Source: a bacterium (GTDB taxonomy: Bacteria; Zixibacteria; MSB-5A5; CAIYYT01). Taken from it: a stretch of DNA of 64,000 bases. The position numbers and the translations under genes were made by a program. A model generated the notes under the pieces. It ran no database searches. It had not been told where the DNA came from and saw nothing but the letters and a program-made list of their open reading frames with translations. Positions 42,768 to 52,053 of this stretch are shown here, one piece after another (the stretch's first letter is position 1; each line of letters begins with the position of its first letter). The stretch is taken from assembly GCA_016708315.1 (NCBI GenBank), contig JADJGC010000003.1, forward strand, positions 124,001-188,000, in the 5' to 3' direction.

Positions 42768-44150
42768 TTGGGAGTGACGGAGCTGCTCATACGGCATGTC
42801 GGCAATCCGTTGCTGCTTGCCTATCGCGGCGAGTCGGCGATACTGCGGCATTATCGCCACTTTCGACCAATGTGGGGAGCATCGCGAGAGCAGATCGAAA
42901 GTCACCAGTTGAAACAAATGCAGAAGATGCTGCTTCATGCAGGTAACTCATCCGAGTTCTACAAGAGGCGATTTCAGGAGGCGGGATTCAAGGCTGGCGA
43001 AGTGAAATCTCTCGCCGACGTATCGGGACTTCCATTTTTGACCAAAGGCGATCTTAACAGCGCGATGGCGGAGATTTTGTCGAACCGATTCAAGAAGACC
43101 GAGTTGATTGAATCTTCGACAGGGGGATCATCAGGAGTGCCGTTGACATTTTACCGCGACCGCGAAGTTACGGCGGTGCGGCGGGCACAAGATTATTTCT
43201 TTAATGGCAAGCTCGGGGTTTTCCCGGGGACGAAAAGGGCGTGGGTGTGGGGATCACCGCTTGATACCTATCATCTTGACAAACTCAAGGCGCGTGTCGC
43301 GAATTTCTTAGGAGATCGCGCGATCTATTTCTACAGCTTCGATGCAACGACGGAGACATCGCGGCAGTTTCTCGAAGCGATCAATAGATTCAAGCCGAAG
43401 TCGATATACGCCTACCCGAATATGCTGGCGGCGATGGCGGAGTTGGCGCGAGATAGCGGGATCAAAATGAAGAAGGTTGGCAAGGTCGTCGTAACTGCCG
43501 AGCCGTTGTACGATTGGCAGCGGGAGTTGTTTGCCGAGGTGTTTGGAGCGGAGACTTTCGAACGATATGGTTCGCGGGAGATCGGAACGGTGGCCTCGGA
43601 AGGGACAGATCATATCGGAATGCACATATTTGAACCGACGTATTATCTCGAAGTCATTAGCGAAGACGGCAAGCCGACTTCGTACGGAGAGATGGGCGAA
43701 TTAGTCGTGACCGATTTGTACAATCGCGCGATGCCGTTGATTCGGTATCGAACAGGCGATATGGTACGGATTGAGAATGCATCGGCGCGGTCCAACACGG
43801 TATGGAGAAGAATCACCGCGGTAGGCGGTAGAGTTGTTGATCTGGTGTATCGACTGGACGGTTCGCGAATTGCCGGTGAGGCAATAATCATGTCGCTGAG
43901 AACTTCAGGAGTGAGGAACAAGGTCCAGGTTGTCCAAAACACACCACAGACCTTGACGGTCAAGCACTTGTACAGCGAGGCAATCTTGCCGGAGATTCAG
44001 ACGGCGCTTCAGGAAAAAGTGAATGAGGTGCTGGGCGGGCCGGTGACGATTGAGTATGTCGGTGTGGCGGAACTGCCTTACGACAAGTCGGGCAAGTATC
44101 GTTACGTAACCAGCGAATGGGGAAAGGAAGCCGGTGCAACCGATCGCTGA
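42768..44150 (+). CDS. CapK/PaaK-like adenylate-forming enzyme
   Basis: A 460-residue member of the phenylacetate-CoA ligase/coenzyme F390 synthetase-like group. It has the nucleotide loop ESSTGGSSGVPLTFY, TAEPLYDWQRELFAEVFG, FERYGSREIGTVASE, and MPLIRYRTGDMV with the conserved Asp. The C-terminal domain ends near LPYDKSGKYRYV. Homologues recur in capsule and exopolysaccharide loci without a proven reaction; activation of an acyl or amino acid group for sugar decoration is a guess. The TTG start follows GGAGGGA by nine bases and lies one base after the previous stop. Confidence 0.85.
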   Translation: MGVTELLIRHVGNPLLLAYRGESAILRHYRHFRPMWGASREQIESHQLKQMQKMLLHAGNSSEFYKRRFQEAGFKAGEVKSLADVSGLPFLTKGDLNSAMAEILSNRFKKTELIESSTGGSSGVPLTFYRDREVTAVRRAQDYFFNGKLGVFPGTKRAWVWGSPLDTYHLDKLKARVANFLGDRAIYFYSFDATTETSRQFLEAINRFKPKSIYAYPNMLAAMAELARDSGIKMKKVGKVVVTAEPLYDWQRELFAEVFGAETFERYGSREIGTVASEGTDHIGMHIFEPTYYLEVISEDGKPTSYGEMGELVVTDLYNRAMPLIRYRTGDMVRIENASARSNTVWRRITAVGGRVVDLVYRLDGSRIAGEAIIMSLRTSGVRNKVQVVQNTPQTLTVKHLYSEAILPEIQTALQEKVNEVLGGPVTIEYVGVAELPYDKSGKYRYVTSEWGKEAGATDR

Positions 44151-45234
44151 ACGATTGAATGGAGTACGGATATTGATTGTCGCACCGTCGCTGGCAATTA
44201 TGGGAGGTCAGGCGGTTCAGGCCGATTTGTTGTTGCAGAATTTTCGGGCAGAGGGCGTTGATGTAGGATTTCAACCGCATAATCCAGTACCGTGGTGGCC
44301 GCTGAACTATCTAACACGAATCAAGTATGTACGGACACTGGTGGTTTCGTTGTTTTATCTCGCTGGGTTGTTCAAGCGGATTCCCAAGTATGATGTCGTA
44401 CATATCTTCTCGGCTTCATATCGGTCGTTTTTGTTGGCGCCGATGCCGGCTATTTTGATTTCGCGGATGTTTGGAAAGAAGTGCATTCTTAATTATCGGT
44501 CCGGTGAGGCGGATGATCACCTTACCAGAGCAGGCAAGCGGGTGCATCGGGTGATTCGGTCGGCGGACAAGATTGTTGTGCCTTCGAAGTATCTGGTTGA
44601 TGTGTTTTCGAAACACGGATTCAAGGCAGAGTACATTTACAATATTGCTGATTTGTCGGCATTTCGGTATCGCGAACGTTCGTCGATTATGCCGAGAATC
44701 TTAGTACCGCGAAATCTGGAGCCGTTGTATGACATTGAGACGGCGATCAGAGCGTTTTGCATATTCAAGTCAAGACATCCCGAGGCAGTGATTACAATAG
44801 TCGGAAGCGGTTCTGATGAACGACGCTTAAAGAAGCTGGTTGTTTCGGAGAAGATTGAAGGCGTGGTGTTTACTGGACGGGTGGAACGTTCTGAGATAGC
44901 ACGACTTTATGATGAGGCGGACATTTTCCTCAATACATCGATCATCGATAACATGCCGGTGGCGATAGTAGAGGCATTCCATTGCGGGTTGCCGGTAGTG
45001 ACGACAAATGCGGGAGGGATTCCATACATCGTGCGCAATCGGGAAAACGGTTTGTTGGCGCCGATGAACGACGTTGCCGGAGTTGCAGCGGCATTGGAGG
45101 AAGTCTACTCCGATGCAGAACTTCGAAGTAGGATTATCGCGGGAGCACGAGCGAATGCTGCGAACTATAGCTGGGACAGCGTGAAACAGAAATGGGCGGA
45201 TAAGTACCTTGAGCTGGCGGGTGTTCGTGAGTAA
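44134..45234 (+). CDS. Family 4 glycosyltransferase
   Basis: A 366-residue GT-B glycosyltransferase. The N-terminal half has LIVAPSLAIMGGQAVQADLL and HIFSASYRSFLLAPMPA. The C-terminal half has the Glycos_transf_1 features VPRNLEPLYDIETAI, VGSGSDERRLKKL and the donor-binding Glu region SIIDNMPVAIVEAFHCGLPVVTTNAGG. GTG 44134 has AAGGAAG just upstream and overlaps the previous gene by 17 bases; its own end overlaps the lyase gene. It transfers a sugar from a nucleotide donor to a lipid-linked acceptor in the cluster. Confidence 0.88.
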   Translation: MQPIAERLNGVRILIVAPSLAIMGGQAVQADLLLQNFRAEGVDVGFQPHNPVPWWPLNYLTRIKYVRTLVVSLFYLAGLFKRIPKYDVVHIFSASYRSFLLAPMPAILISRMFGKKCILNYRSGEADDHLTRAGKRVHRVIRSADKIVVPSKYLVDVFSKHGFKAEYIYNIADLSAFRYRERSSIMPRILVPRNLEPLYDIETAIRAFCIFKSRHPEAVITIVGSGSDERRLKKLVVSEKIEGVVFTGRVERSEIARLYDEADIFLNTSIIDNMPVAIVEAFHCGLPVVTTNAGGIPYIVRNRENGLLAPMNDVAGVAAALEEVYSDAELRSRIIAGARANAANYSWDSVKQKWADKYLELAGVRE

Positions 45235-47626
45235 GGTAAAAAAGTTGCTTCTCAAACTCGCGACCGGGCAGTTTGTGGAACTTGCGTCGCGCGCACGCGA
45301 AGAGATCATTCGCAAGCAAGAGCGGAAGCATCACGGGGCGAATGGTGACTACTTTGATGAGAAGAATTGGAAGCAGATATGCACTGCGCAGTTTTTGGAT
45401 GGCCATCGACAGGCTGATCAGTCCGTCGACTTGGCTACTGCGCTACGGAGCAAATCGGCGAATAAGTTCTTTCCCGGCTTTGACGATGTTTCGGAGTTTG
45501 GGGAGTATCTCGCCGCGCACTGTCCACGCGAACGTGAAAGAATACTGTCGACAGCGGAGGGGATTCTCAACGGTGAGTTCCCGGTTTTCCATTACGGCAG
45601 GGTGAAGCTCGGCGATCCGCCGGCATGGAATCTTGAAGCACGGGCAAATGTGTTGGCGCCGGAAAGGTTCTACGGCGACGTTGACTACTTGAGCGCGAGC
45701 GAGGTCGGTGACTCAAAAATCGTTTGGGAGCCGTCGCGGATGCAGTTCGTTTACGAATTGGGGCAGTCATTTTTGCTGACGGGGAAAGAACGCTATGCGG
45801 CGCATTTCTACGATTTGATTAATCACTGGAACAGGCGCAATCGGGATTATCACGGAATCAACTTCTGCTCGGCGCTGGAATTTGCGTTCAGGGCGAATTC
45901 GGTGATCTGGGGAGTGTACTTCTTCCAGAAGTCAGAAAGTTTAAATCAGCAAGCAGCGAGGGATACTTATCGGCTGCTGTACATTTCGGGACGCTTCTTG
46001 GCAGATCATCTCTCGCGTTACTTCTCGCCAAATACGCATCTTCTGGGGGAAGCATACGGGCTATTTCTCATCGGTACGTTGTTCCCGGAGTTTCGCGAGG
46101 CGGAGAAGTGGCGATCGACCGGCCACAAGATCATGATTCAAGAGATGCGGCGGCAGATCAACGGCGATGGAATGCACGCCGAGTTGTCGACGTGTTATCA
46201 TGCGTATGCTGTTGAATTCGTGTTATCGTTTCTGATTCTGTGCGAACGCAACGGCGAAGATCTGACCGAAGATAAACGCAGTGTTCTGCGGAGGATGGCG
46301 GAGGTGCTGCATCATCTTCAGCAGCCGAACGGGCTTTGGCCGCATATAGGTGATGAGGACGGAGGGCGATTGTATTTTCTCAGCCGTCCCATGTCGCACA
46401 ATTATCGCCCGATTCTTCATGCTACACAGAGGTTTGTGGGAATCGGCAACAGCGAGAGCGAGCAGACTCCTGAATCATTCTGGCTGACTGGGCGAAACTC
46501 TGCTATCTCGCAGGGAAGTCCATCGCGATACGTGCTGACGATATTGCGTTCGAGCGGGATCGTAGTTGCTCGAAGTAAGTTGATGCATGCAGTGCTCCAG
46601 GCGGGACCGTTTGGCTATCGCGATTGTCCACACTCGCACGCAGATCATTTGCATATGGATCTGAGTGTCAATGGCGAGGCTATGATTGTCGATCCGGGCA
46701 CGCTTTGCTATACCGGAGACAAGAATCTACGGAATTTTCTGCGCGGTTCAAAATCGCACAACGGGCCAAGGTTACTCGACTGCGAGTATTATGACGGCGA
46801 TGATCCATTTAGCTGGCAGGCTAAGCCGGACTGTCAGGTATCCGACTGTTACGCCAGCAAGCACGCCAGTTTCTTTGTTGCTGAGTACAAGCTGAAGTTT
46901 CGGGACGGACTTGAAAGCGAGTTTTGTCGTCAAGTCTTGCAGTTGAATGATCACGGCTGGATGGTAAATGACCGAGTCATAACGAATCGACCGCATTCGA
47001 TCGGATGGGATTTTGCGACTCCGTGCGCAATAGAGGAACACGACGAGTACTTTGCGCTGGTCGGGAAATCGAACCACTTACGAATTAGGTGCCACCCGAA
47101 ACTTGCCGAGGGTGAAATCAGCGAGGGGATCATCTCCAATGACTACGACAGTGCCGGAGTGGGCCGAAGGCTGAGATTTGTCAGCGCTCCTGTAACCGGC
47201 ATCTCTGAAACATTCACGATTACTGCATTCCCACATTTGGACCGATCGAAAAGCAGGGAAGAGAAAGGAACGAGCTTCGGCAGAATTCAAGATTCGGTCG
47301 ATGGACGGACGGTCTATATTGAGTCGCGAATGACGGAAGAAGAAGAGGGGTTATTCAGCGATGCAGCGTTCGGAATGATACTTCTCTACAGCAATGGCGA
47401 AGTCCACGCACTTCTTTGCAGAGTATCCATGTTGCAGGTCGGCGGACGAATGATTTTTGAATCGGAAGCTGAGTTAGCTTTTGCAGATGTCCGTTTGACG
47501 GGGGATACTCTAACTGCAGCGGTGCCAGCGGGAACGGTCTTGCGGCCGGTGCCGGGCATCAAGTATGATAAGATTGAACTCAAACCATTACAGCCGGTGA
47601 ACAATGTGCGGAATCTGCGGAATTAG
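45227..47626 (+). CDS. Heparinase II/III-like polysaccharide lyase family protein
   Basis: About 799 residues. The N-terminal half is an alpha-toroid-like region (FYDLINHWNRRNRDYHGINFCSALE, HLLGEAYGLFLIGTLFPEF, MHAELSTCYHAYAVEF). The C-terminal half is a beta-sandwich with the Heparinase II/III signature CPHSHADHLHMDLSVNGEAMIVDPGT. Proteins like this are typical of exopolysaccharide clusters, where they trim, epimerise or modify the polymer. No signal peptide is evident, though the very N-terminus may be mis-set. The frame is open from TTG 45209; GTG 45221 and 45227 are alternatives, and I favour 45227. It overlaps both neighbours. Confidence 0.82.
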   Translation: MSKVKKLLLKLATGQFVELASRAREEIIRKQERKHHGANGDYFDEKNWKQICTAQFLDGHRQADQSVDLATALRSKSANKFFPGFDDVSEFGEYLAAHCPRERERILSTAEGILNGEFPVFHYGRVKLGDPPAWNLEARANVLAPERFYGDVDYLSASEVGDSKIVWEPSRMQFVYELGQSFLLTGKERYAAHFYDLINHWNRRNRDYHGINFCSALEFAFRANSVIWGVYFFQKSESLNQQAARDTYRLLYISGRFLADHLSRYFSPNTHLLGEAYGLFLIGTLFPEFREAEKWRSTGHKIMIQEMRRQINGDGMHAELSTCYHAYAVEFVLSFLILCERNGEDLTEDKRSVLRRMAEVLHHLQQPNGLWPHIGDEDGGRLYFLSRPMSHNYRPILHATQRFVGIGNSESEQTPESFWLTGRNSAISQGSPSRYVLTILRSSGIVVARSKLMHAVLQAGPFGYRDCPHSHADHLHMDLSVNGEAMIVDPGTLCYTGDKNLRNFLRGSKSHNGPRLLDCEYYDGDDPFSWQAKPDCQVSDCYASKHASFFVAEYKLKFRDGLESEFCRQVLQLNDHGWMVNDRVITNRPHSIGWDFATPCAIEEHDEYFALVGKSNHLRIRCHPKLAEGEISEGIISNDYDSAGVGRRLRFVSAPVTGISETFTITAFPHLDRSKSREEKGTSFGRIQDSVDGRTVYIESRMTEEEEGLFSDAAFGMILLYSNGEVHALLCRVSMLQVGGRMIFESEAELAFADVRLTGDTLTAAVPAGTVLRPVPGIKYDKIELKPLQPVNNVRNLRN

Positions 47627-49529
47627 TTACAAGGATCCGAGCCGTCCGGTCGAGCGGGAACTTCTTAGGGCGATGAATGATGTCATTGCTCATCGCGGTC
47701 CCGACGACGAAGGGTACTACGTCCATGCCAACACTGGATTCGGGCATCGGCGGTTGTCGATTGTCGATTTGAGTCATGGGCATCAACCGATGTCGAATGC
47801 CGACGAGTCGATGTGGATCGCATTCAACGGTGAAATCTACAATCATCTCGAAGTACGAAGAGAGATGGAGGGCAGGGGCTACCCGTATCGCACGAATTGC
47901 GACACGGAGTCGATCATCTATTGCATGGATGCGCACGGCTGGGCTGGGCTTCATAAACTGAGAGGGATGTTTGCGTTTGCGATACATGACAAACGGACTG
48001 ACAAGATTCTGATCGCGCGCGACCGGCTTGGAGTGAAGCCTCTCTACTACATAGATACGCCGGAATTGTTCGCGTTTGCATCGGAGATTAAGAGTTTACT
48101 GCAGATTCCCCAAGTCAAGCGGACGGTCGACTATAAGGCTTTGATGCAGATACTGGCACTGAAGTATACCAGCGACGATTCGACATTGTTTGCGGGAATC
48201 AAGAAGCTGGAGCCGGGACACTACTTGGAGTATGATCGCGGGACAATCAGCATTGTTCGATATTGGGACTGCGCGCACATAACGGTAGACAATAGCATTA
48301 CGGAAACTGATGCGGTCAAGCAAATCCGGCAATTGATGGATACCTCGATCAACTTGCGGTTGATGGCGGATGTGCCGCTGGGGATGTTTCTGTCGGGAGG
48401 AATTGATTCGACAATCATCAGCGAGCGGATGTCGAAAATGGTTGATCGCCGGATCGCGACGTTCTCGGTTGCATTCGGTGAGCGTGAAGCGAATGAGCTG
48501 CACTACGCCCGGCTGGCGGCGAAACATGTCAACGCCGACCAGCACGAAGTGACAATGACGACGAACGACTTCTTTTCGTTATTGCCGCGAATGATCTATC
48601 ACGAGGATGAACCGATTGCGCATCCGTCTTCGGTCGCGTTGTACAAGGTCTCGGAGCTGGCGGGGAAGCATGTCAAGGTCGTATTGACCGGCGAAGGCGC
48701 GGATGAGTTGTTTGGCGGATACGAGCGGTATTATCAGACGCTGGCGAACATCAAGACCGACAAGATGCTGTTCGGGATTTTGCCAAGGTCGATACGAAGC
48801 AAGGTCTTTCGACCTCTGCTGGATGCGTTGCCGTACAAGTTTCCATTTCGGAATAAGGCAATACGGACGACGGTGTATCTCGACGCGGATTTGGAATCGA
48901 TCTTTCTCGACAATTACTCGACATTTTCGCGGGAAAGACTGGGGCAATTGCTTAAAGGCGAGAATTGGAAGGGGCTGGATGCCGAAAATGTCTACGCGGG
49001 GTACTTCGACCATTTCAACCGCTCGAACAACTCGACGCTGTTGGGCAAGATGCTGTATGCAGATATCAAGACGTATCTGCTCGAACTGCTGATGAAGCAG
49101 GACCAGATGTCGATGGCTGCATCGATCGAGTCGCGGGTGCCGTTTTTGGATCATCATCTGGTGGAGTTTGCGTTCTCGTTGCCGGACGAATTGAAGATAA
49201 AGGGCTTTGATACGAAGCGGATATTGCGGGCGGCATTTGCGGAAGATATTCCGAGGGAGATCTTGACCAGACCGAAAGCGGGATTCCCGGTGCCGATAAA
49301 ACGGTGGTTTGCGAACGAATATCACGATGTCGCACGAAAAATCATCTTGGGAGACGATTCGTTCTGTGGGTCAAATTTCAACCGCGAGTTGATTGCCAGG
49401 TACTTTGAATTGCACCGAGCGGGCAAGTACAACTACTCCGACCAGATTTGGACGCTGCTCAACATTGAGCTTTGGCACACGATGTACATCCGGGAAGAAT
49501 CGTGGGAGAAGATCAAGATCGCGGTATGA
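47604..49529 (+). CDS. asnB: Glutamine-dependent asparagine synthetase (AsnB type)
   Basis: A 641-residue amidotransferase. The mature N-terminal nucleophile is Cys2 (MCGICGI), followed by the glutaminase blocks HRGPDDEGYY and IAFNGEIYNH. The synthetase domain has the ATP-pyrophosphatase loop FLSGGIDSTI (about 262-271) and LTGEGADELFGGYERY. AsnB paralogues in surface-sugar clusters are thought to amidate uronic acids or peptidyl groups rather than make free asparagine; that fits the dehydrogenase nearby, but is inference. The ATG lies 23 bases inside the lyase gene and the end overlaps the next gene by four. Confidence 0.92.
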   Translation: MCGICGISYKDPSRPVERELLRAMNDVIAHRGPDDEGYYVHANTGFGHRRLSIVDLSHGHQPMSNADESMWIAFNGEIYNHLEVRREMEGRGYPYRTNCDTESIIYCMDAHGWAGLHKLRGMFAFAIHDKRTDKILIARDRLGVKPLYYIDTPELFAFASEIKSLLQIPQVKRTVDYKALMQILALKYTSDDSTLFAGIKKLEPGHYLEYDRGTISIVRYWDCAHITVDNSITETDAVKQIRQLMDTSINLRLMADVPLGMFLSGGIDSTIISERMSKMVDRRIATFSVAFGEREANELHYARLAAKHVNADQHEVTMTTNDFFSLLPRMIYHEDEPIAHPSSVALYKVSELAGKHVKVVLTGEGADELFGGYERYYQTLANIKTDKMLFGILPRSIRSKVFRPLLDALPYKFPFRNKAIRTTVYLDADLESIFLDNYSTFSRERLGQLLKGENWKGLDAENVYAGYFDHFNRSNNSTLLGKMLYADIKTYLLELLMKQDQMSMAASIESRVPFLDHHLVEFAFSLPDELKIKGFDTKRILRAAFAEDIPREILTRPKAGFPVPIKRWFANEYHDVARKIILGDDSFCGSNFNRELIARYFELHRAGKYNYSDQIWTLLNIELWHTMYIREESWEKIKIAV

Positions 49530-50732
49530 GAGTTCTCTGGATAAAATCAGATTTTCCGCTTCCGGCTGACACTGGAGGCAAGATACGCACCAAGCATCTG
49601 CTGGTTGAGTTGGCGAAACGAGCGGAAGTGACATTCCTCTGCTATGTGACACCGGATCACGAGCAAAAATATCTCGACGAGATGCGCGGTTATGGAATCA
49701 AGGTTGAGGCCGTGGTTCGGAAGGAAGAGAATAAGCAGGGGATAGGGTTTCAACTACGCGTGTTGTCGAAGCTGCTTTCGCCGCGGCCGTACATTGTGAA
49801 CAAGTATATCACTAAGGAAATGATCGCGAAGGTGGAAGAACTCGCTACACCTGAACGGTGCGATATCGTACTATGCGATTTTCTGGAGATGGCGTGGTGC
49901 CGCGACTATGTCGGCAAGGTGCCCTCGGTGCTATTTGAGCATAATGTGGAGACGATGATTTGGCGGCGGTATCATGAGGTAGAGACGAATCCGCTGAAGC
50001 GGCTCTATTTCGGATATGAGAAGCAAAGAATGGCGAAATACGAGGCGGATGCGTGCCAGAGATTCGATCATGTGCTGACGGTGTCAGAATTTGACGGTGA
50101 AAAACTGAAACAAGAATTCGGATTGCGCGGTTATACGGTTTTGCCAACGGGAGTTGACATCGACTACTTTGCGCCACAGAGGGGCGAGGTAGCAAAGCGA
50201 TTGGTCTTCTGCGGTTCGATGGACTGGATGCCGAATATTGACGGGTTCTGGTGGTTCTACCGCGACGTGTATCCGCTTGTGCGGGAACAGGTTGCTGAAA
50301 TTTCATTTTCCGTGGTCGGGCGCCGACCGGGGCCGGATATTGTGGAGTGTAGCAGAATCAGATGAGAGTGTATTGGTAAGCGGGACCGTTGAGGATGTAC
50401 GCCCACATGTTGCGGCCGGTCAACTTTACATAGTCCCACTGCGCGTAGGCGGAGGGACACGTATCAAGATTTACGAGGCTATGGCTATGAAGAAATGTGT
50501 GGTGGCGACCTCGGTTGGAGCAGAGGGACTGCCTTTAGTTGCTGGCGAGCACATTGTGCTGGCGGATACGGCTCAGGATTTTGCAGATCGGATAAAGGAG
50601 TTGTTGCGAGACGACGTCAAACGCAATAAGATTGCTGAATCCGGTTACCGACTTGTGACCGAGAATTACGGCTGGAGCAGGGCTGCGACGATACTTCACG
50701 ATGCCCTGCAGGCTACTGAATCGACAAACTGA
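49526..50732 (+). pseudogene. Family 4/1 glycosyltransferase, frameshifted
   Basis: The first frame (ATG 49526, overlapping asnB by four bases) encodes about 280 residues: WIKSDFPLPADTGGKIRTKHLL, SVLFEHNVETMIWRR, LTVSEFDGEKLKQEFG and VVGRRPGPDIV. A frameshift near 50336-50345 (one extra base or two lost) moves the rest to another frame, AESDESVLVSGTVEDVRP, VPLRVGGGTRIKIYEAMAMK, ending at 50732. Joined, this is a complete transferase of about 401 residues, like those of exosortase-type exopolysaccharide clusters. As written the first product ends at 50365, before the donor-binding Glu region. Confidence 0.82.
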
Positions 50733-50739
50733 GGCGGGA

Positions 50740-52053
50740 ATGAAAATATCGATATTCGGAATGGGTTATGTTGGCGCGGTAACTGCGGCTTGTCTGGCTA
50801 AGGAAGGGCATGAAGTTATCGGTGTCGATATCAGCAAGGACAAAATCGAACAGATTGCCGCCGGCAAAAGCCCGATTGTAGAAGCCAAGATCGGCGAGAT
50901 CATGGAAGATGTCGTCAAGAGAGGCGCTTTGAAGGCGACGCTTGATGCGCGAAGTGCAATCAATGACACCGATGTCTCGATGATTTGTGTCGGCACACCA
51001 TCGCGTGAAAACGGCGATGTCGATTTGACCTACGTCACACGAGTGACCGAAAAAATCGGGCAGGTACTTAAGAACAAGAGCAAATTTCATACGTTGATTT
51101 ACCGCTCGACCATCCCTCCCGGAACGACGGAGGATGTGGTGATCCCGATTCTGGAAGAGACCTCTGGAAAGAAAGTCTATATCGATTTCGATGTCTGTTT
51201 CAATCCGGAGTTTCTGCGCGAAGCCTCCTCGGTAGATGATTTTTATAATCCACCATTTACGGTCGTGGGTGTACAATCGGAAGCGGCTGCGGAAGTGGTC
51301 AAGGAGATGTTTGCATTTCTGACGGCACCATTCGAGGTCACGAGCATCAGGACGGCGGAGTTTGTCAAATATGTGTGCAATGTCTGGCATGCACTCAAGG
51401 TGTGTTTCGGTAATGAAATCGGGACCATTGCGCGCAAGATGGGAGTCGACGGACACGAAGTGATGCGGTTGTTTATGATTGACAGTAAGCAGAACATTTC
51501 GCCGATGTACTTACGGCCGGGGTTTTCCTATGGCGGTTCGTGTCTTCCGAAGGATGTTCGCGGGTTGCTATACCAAGCGAAACGGCAGGACTTTGGTGCG
51601 GCGCTGTTGACCGCAATTCCTCTTTCGAATGAGCAGCAGTTGAATGAGGGATTCAAGTTGGTGACGTCGTTCAAAAAGAAGAAGATTGGGTTCCTGGGAT
51701 TGGCGTTCAAGGGCGGAACTGACGATTTGCGGGAATCGGCGCTGGTGTTGCTGGCGGAGAGACTTCTGGGCAAGGGATATGAGTTACTGATCTATGACCG
51801 CAACGTGAACTTGGCGCGAATTTTCGGTTCGAACAAGGCGTACATCGAAAAGGAGATTCCGCACATCGAAAAGCTGTTCGCATCTTCGGTGGCAGAGGTC
51901 GTACATAGTTCAGAAGTGATTATCGTAGGGAACGATGATCCGGAATATGTTGGTGCACTCAAGGGGATCAAGGATAGACAGATTGTTGATTTGGTAAGGA
52001 TGACCGATAACCCGTCAGCGCAGGGCGCCAATTATCATGGAATCTGCTGGTAA
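50740..52053 (+). CDS. UDP-glucose/GDP-mannose 6-dehydrogenase family protein
   Basis: A 437-residue NAD-dependent dehydrogenase that oxidises the C6 alcohol of a nucleotide sugar to the uronic acid. The N-terminal Rossmann motif is FGMGYVGAVTAACLAKEGH, then STIPPGTTEDV, and the catalytic Cys268 in YGGSCLPKDVRGL. The C-terminal lobe has GFLGLAFKGGTDDLRESA. The overall pattern resembles GDP-mannose dehydrogenase (AlgD) at least as much as UDP-glucose dehydrogenase, so the donor sugar is left open. ATG 50740 is chosen over 50701, which lies inside the previous gene. Uronic acid supply fits the lyase and AsnB genes nearby. Confidence 0.9.
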   Translation: MKISIFGMGYVGAVTAACLAKEGHEVIGVDISKDKIEQIAAGKSPIVEAKIGEIMEDVVKRGALKATLDARSAINDTDVSMICVGTPSRENGDVDLTYVTRVTEKIGQVLKNKSKFHTLIYRSTIPPGTTEDVVIPILEETSGKKVYIDFDVCFNPEFLREASSVDDFYNPPFTVVGVQSEAAAEVVKEMFAFLTAPFEVTSIRTAEFVKYVCNVWHALKVCFGNEIGTIARKMGVDGHEVMRLFMIDSKQNISPMYLRPGFSYGGSCLPKDVRGLLYQAKRQDFGAALLTAIPLSNEQQLNEGFKLVTSFKKKKIGFLGLAFKGGTDDLRESALVLLAERLLGKGYELLIYDRNVNLARIFGSNKAYIEKEIPHIEKLFASSVAEVVHSSEVIIVGNDDPEYVGALKGIKDRQIVDLVRMTDNPSAQGANYHGICW

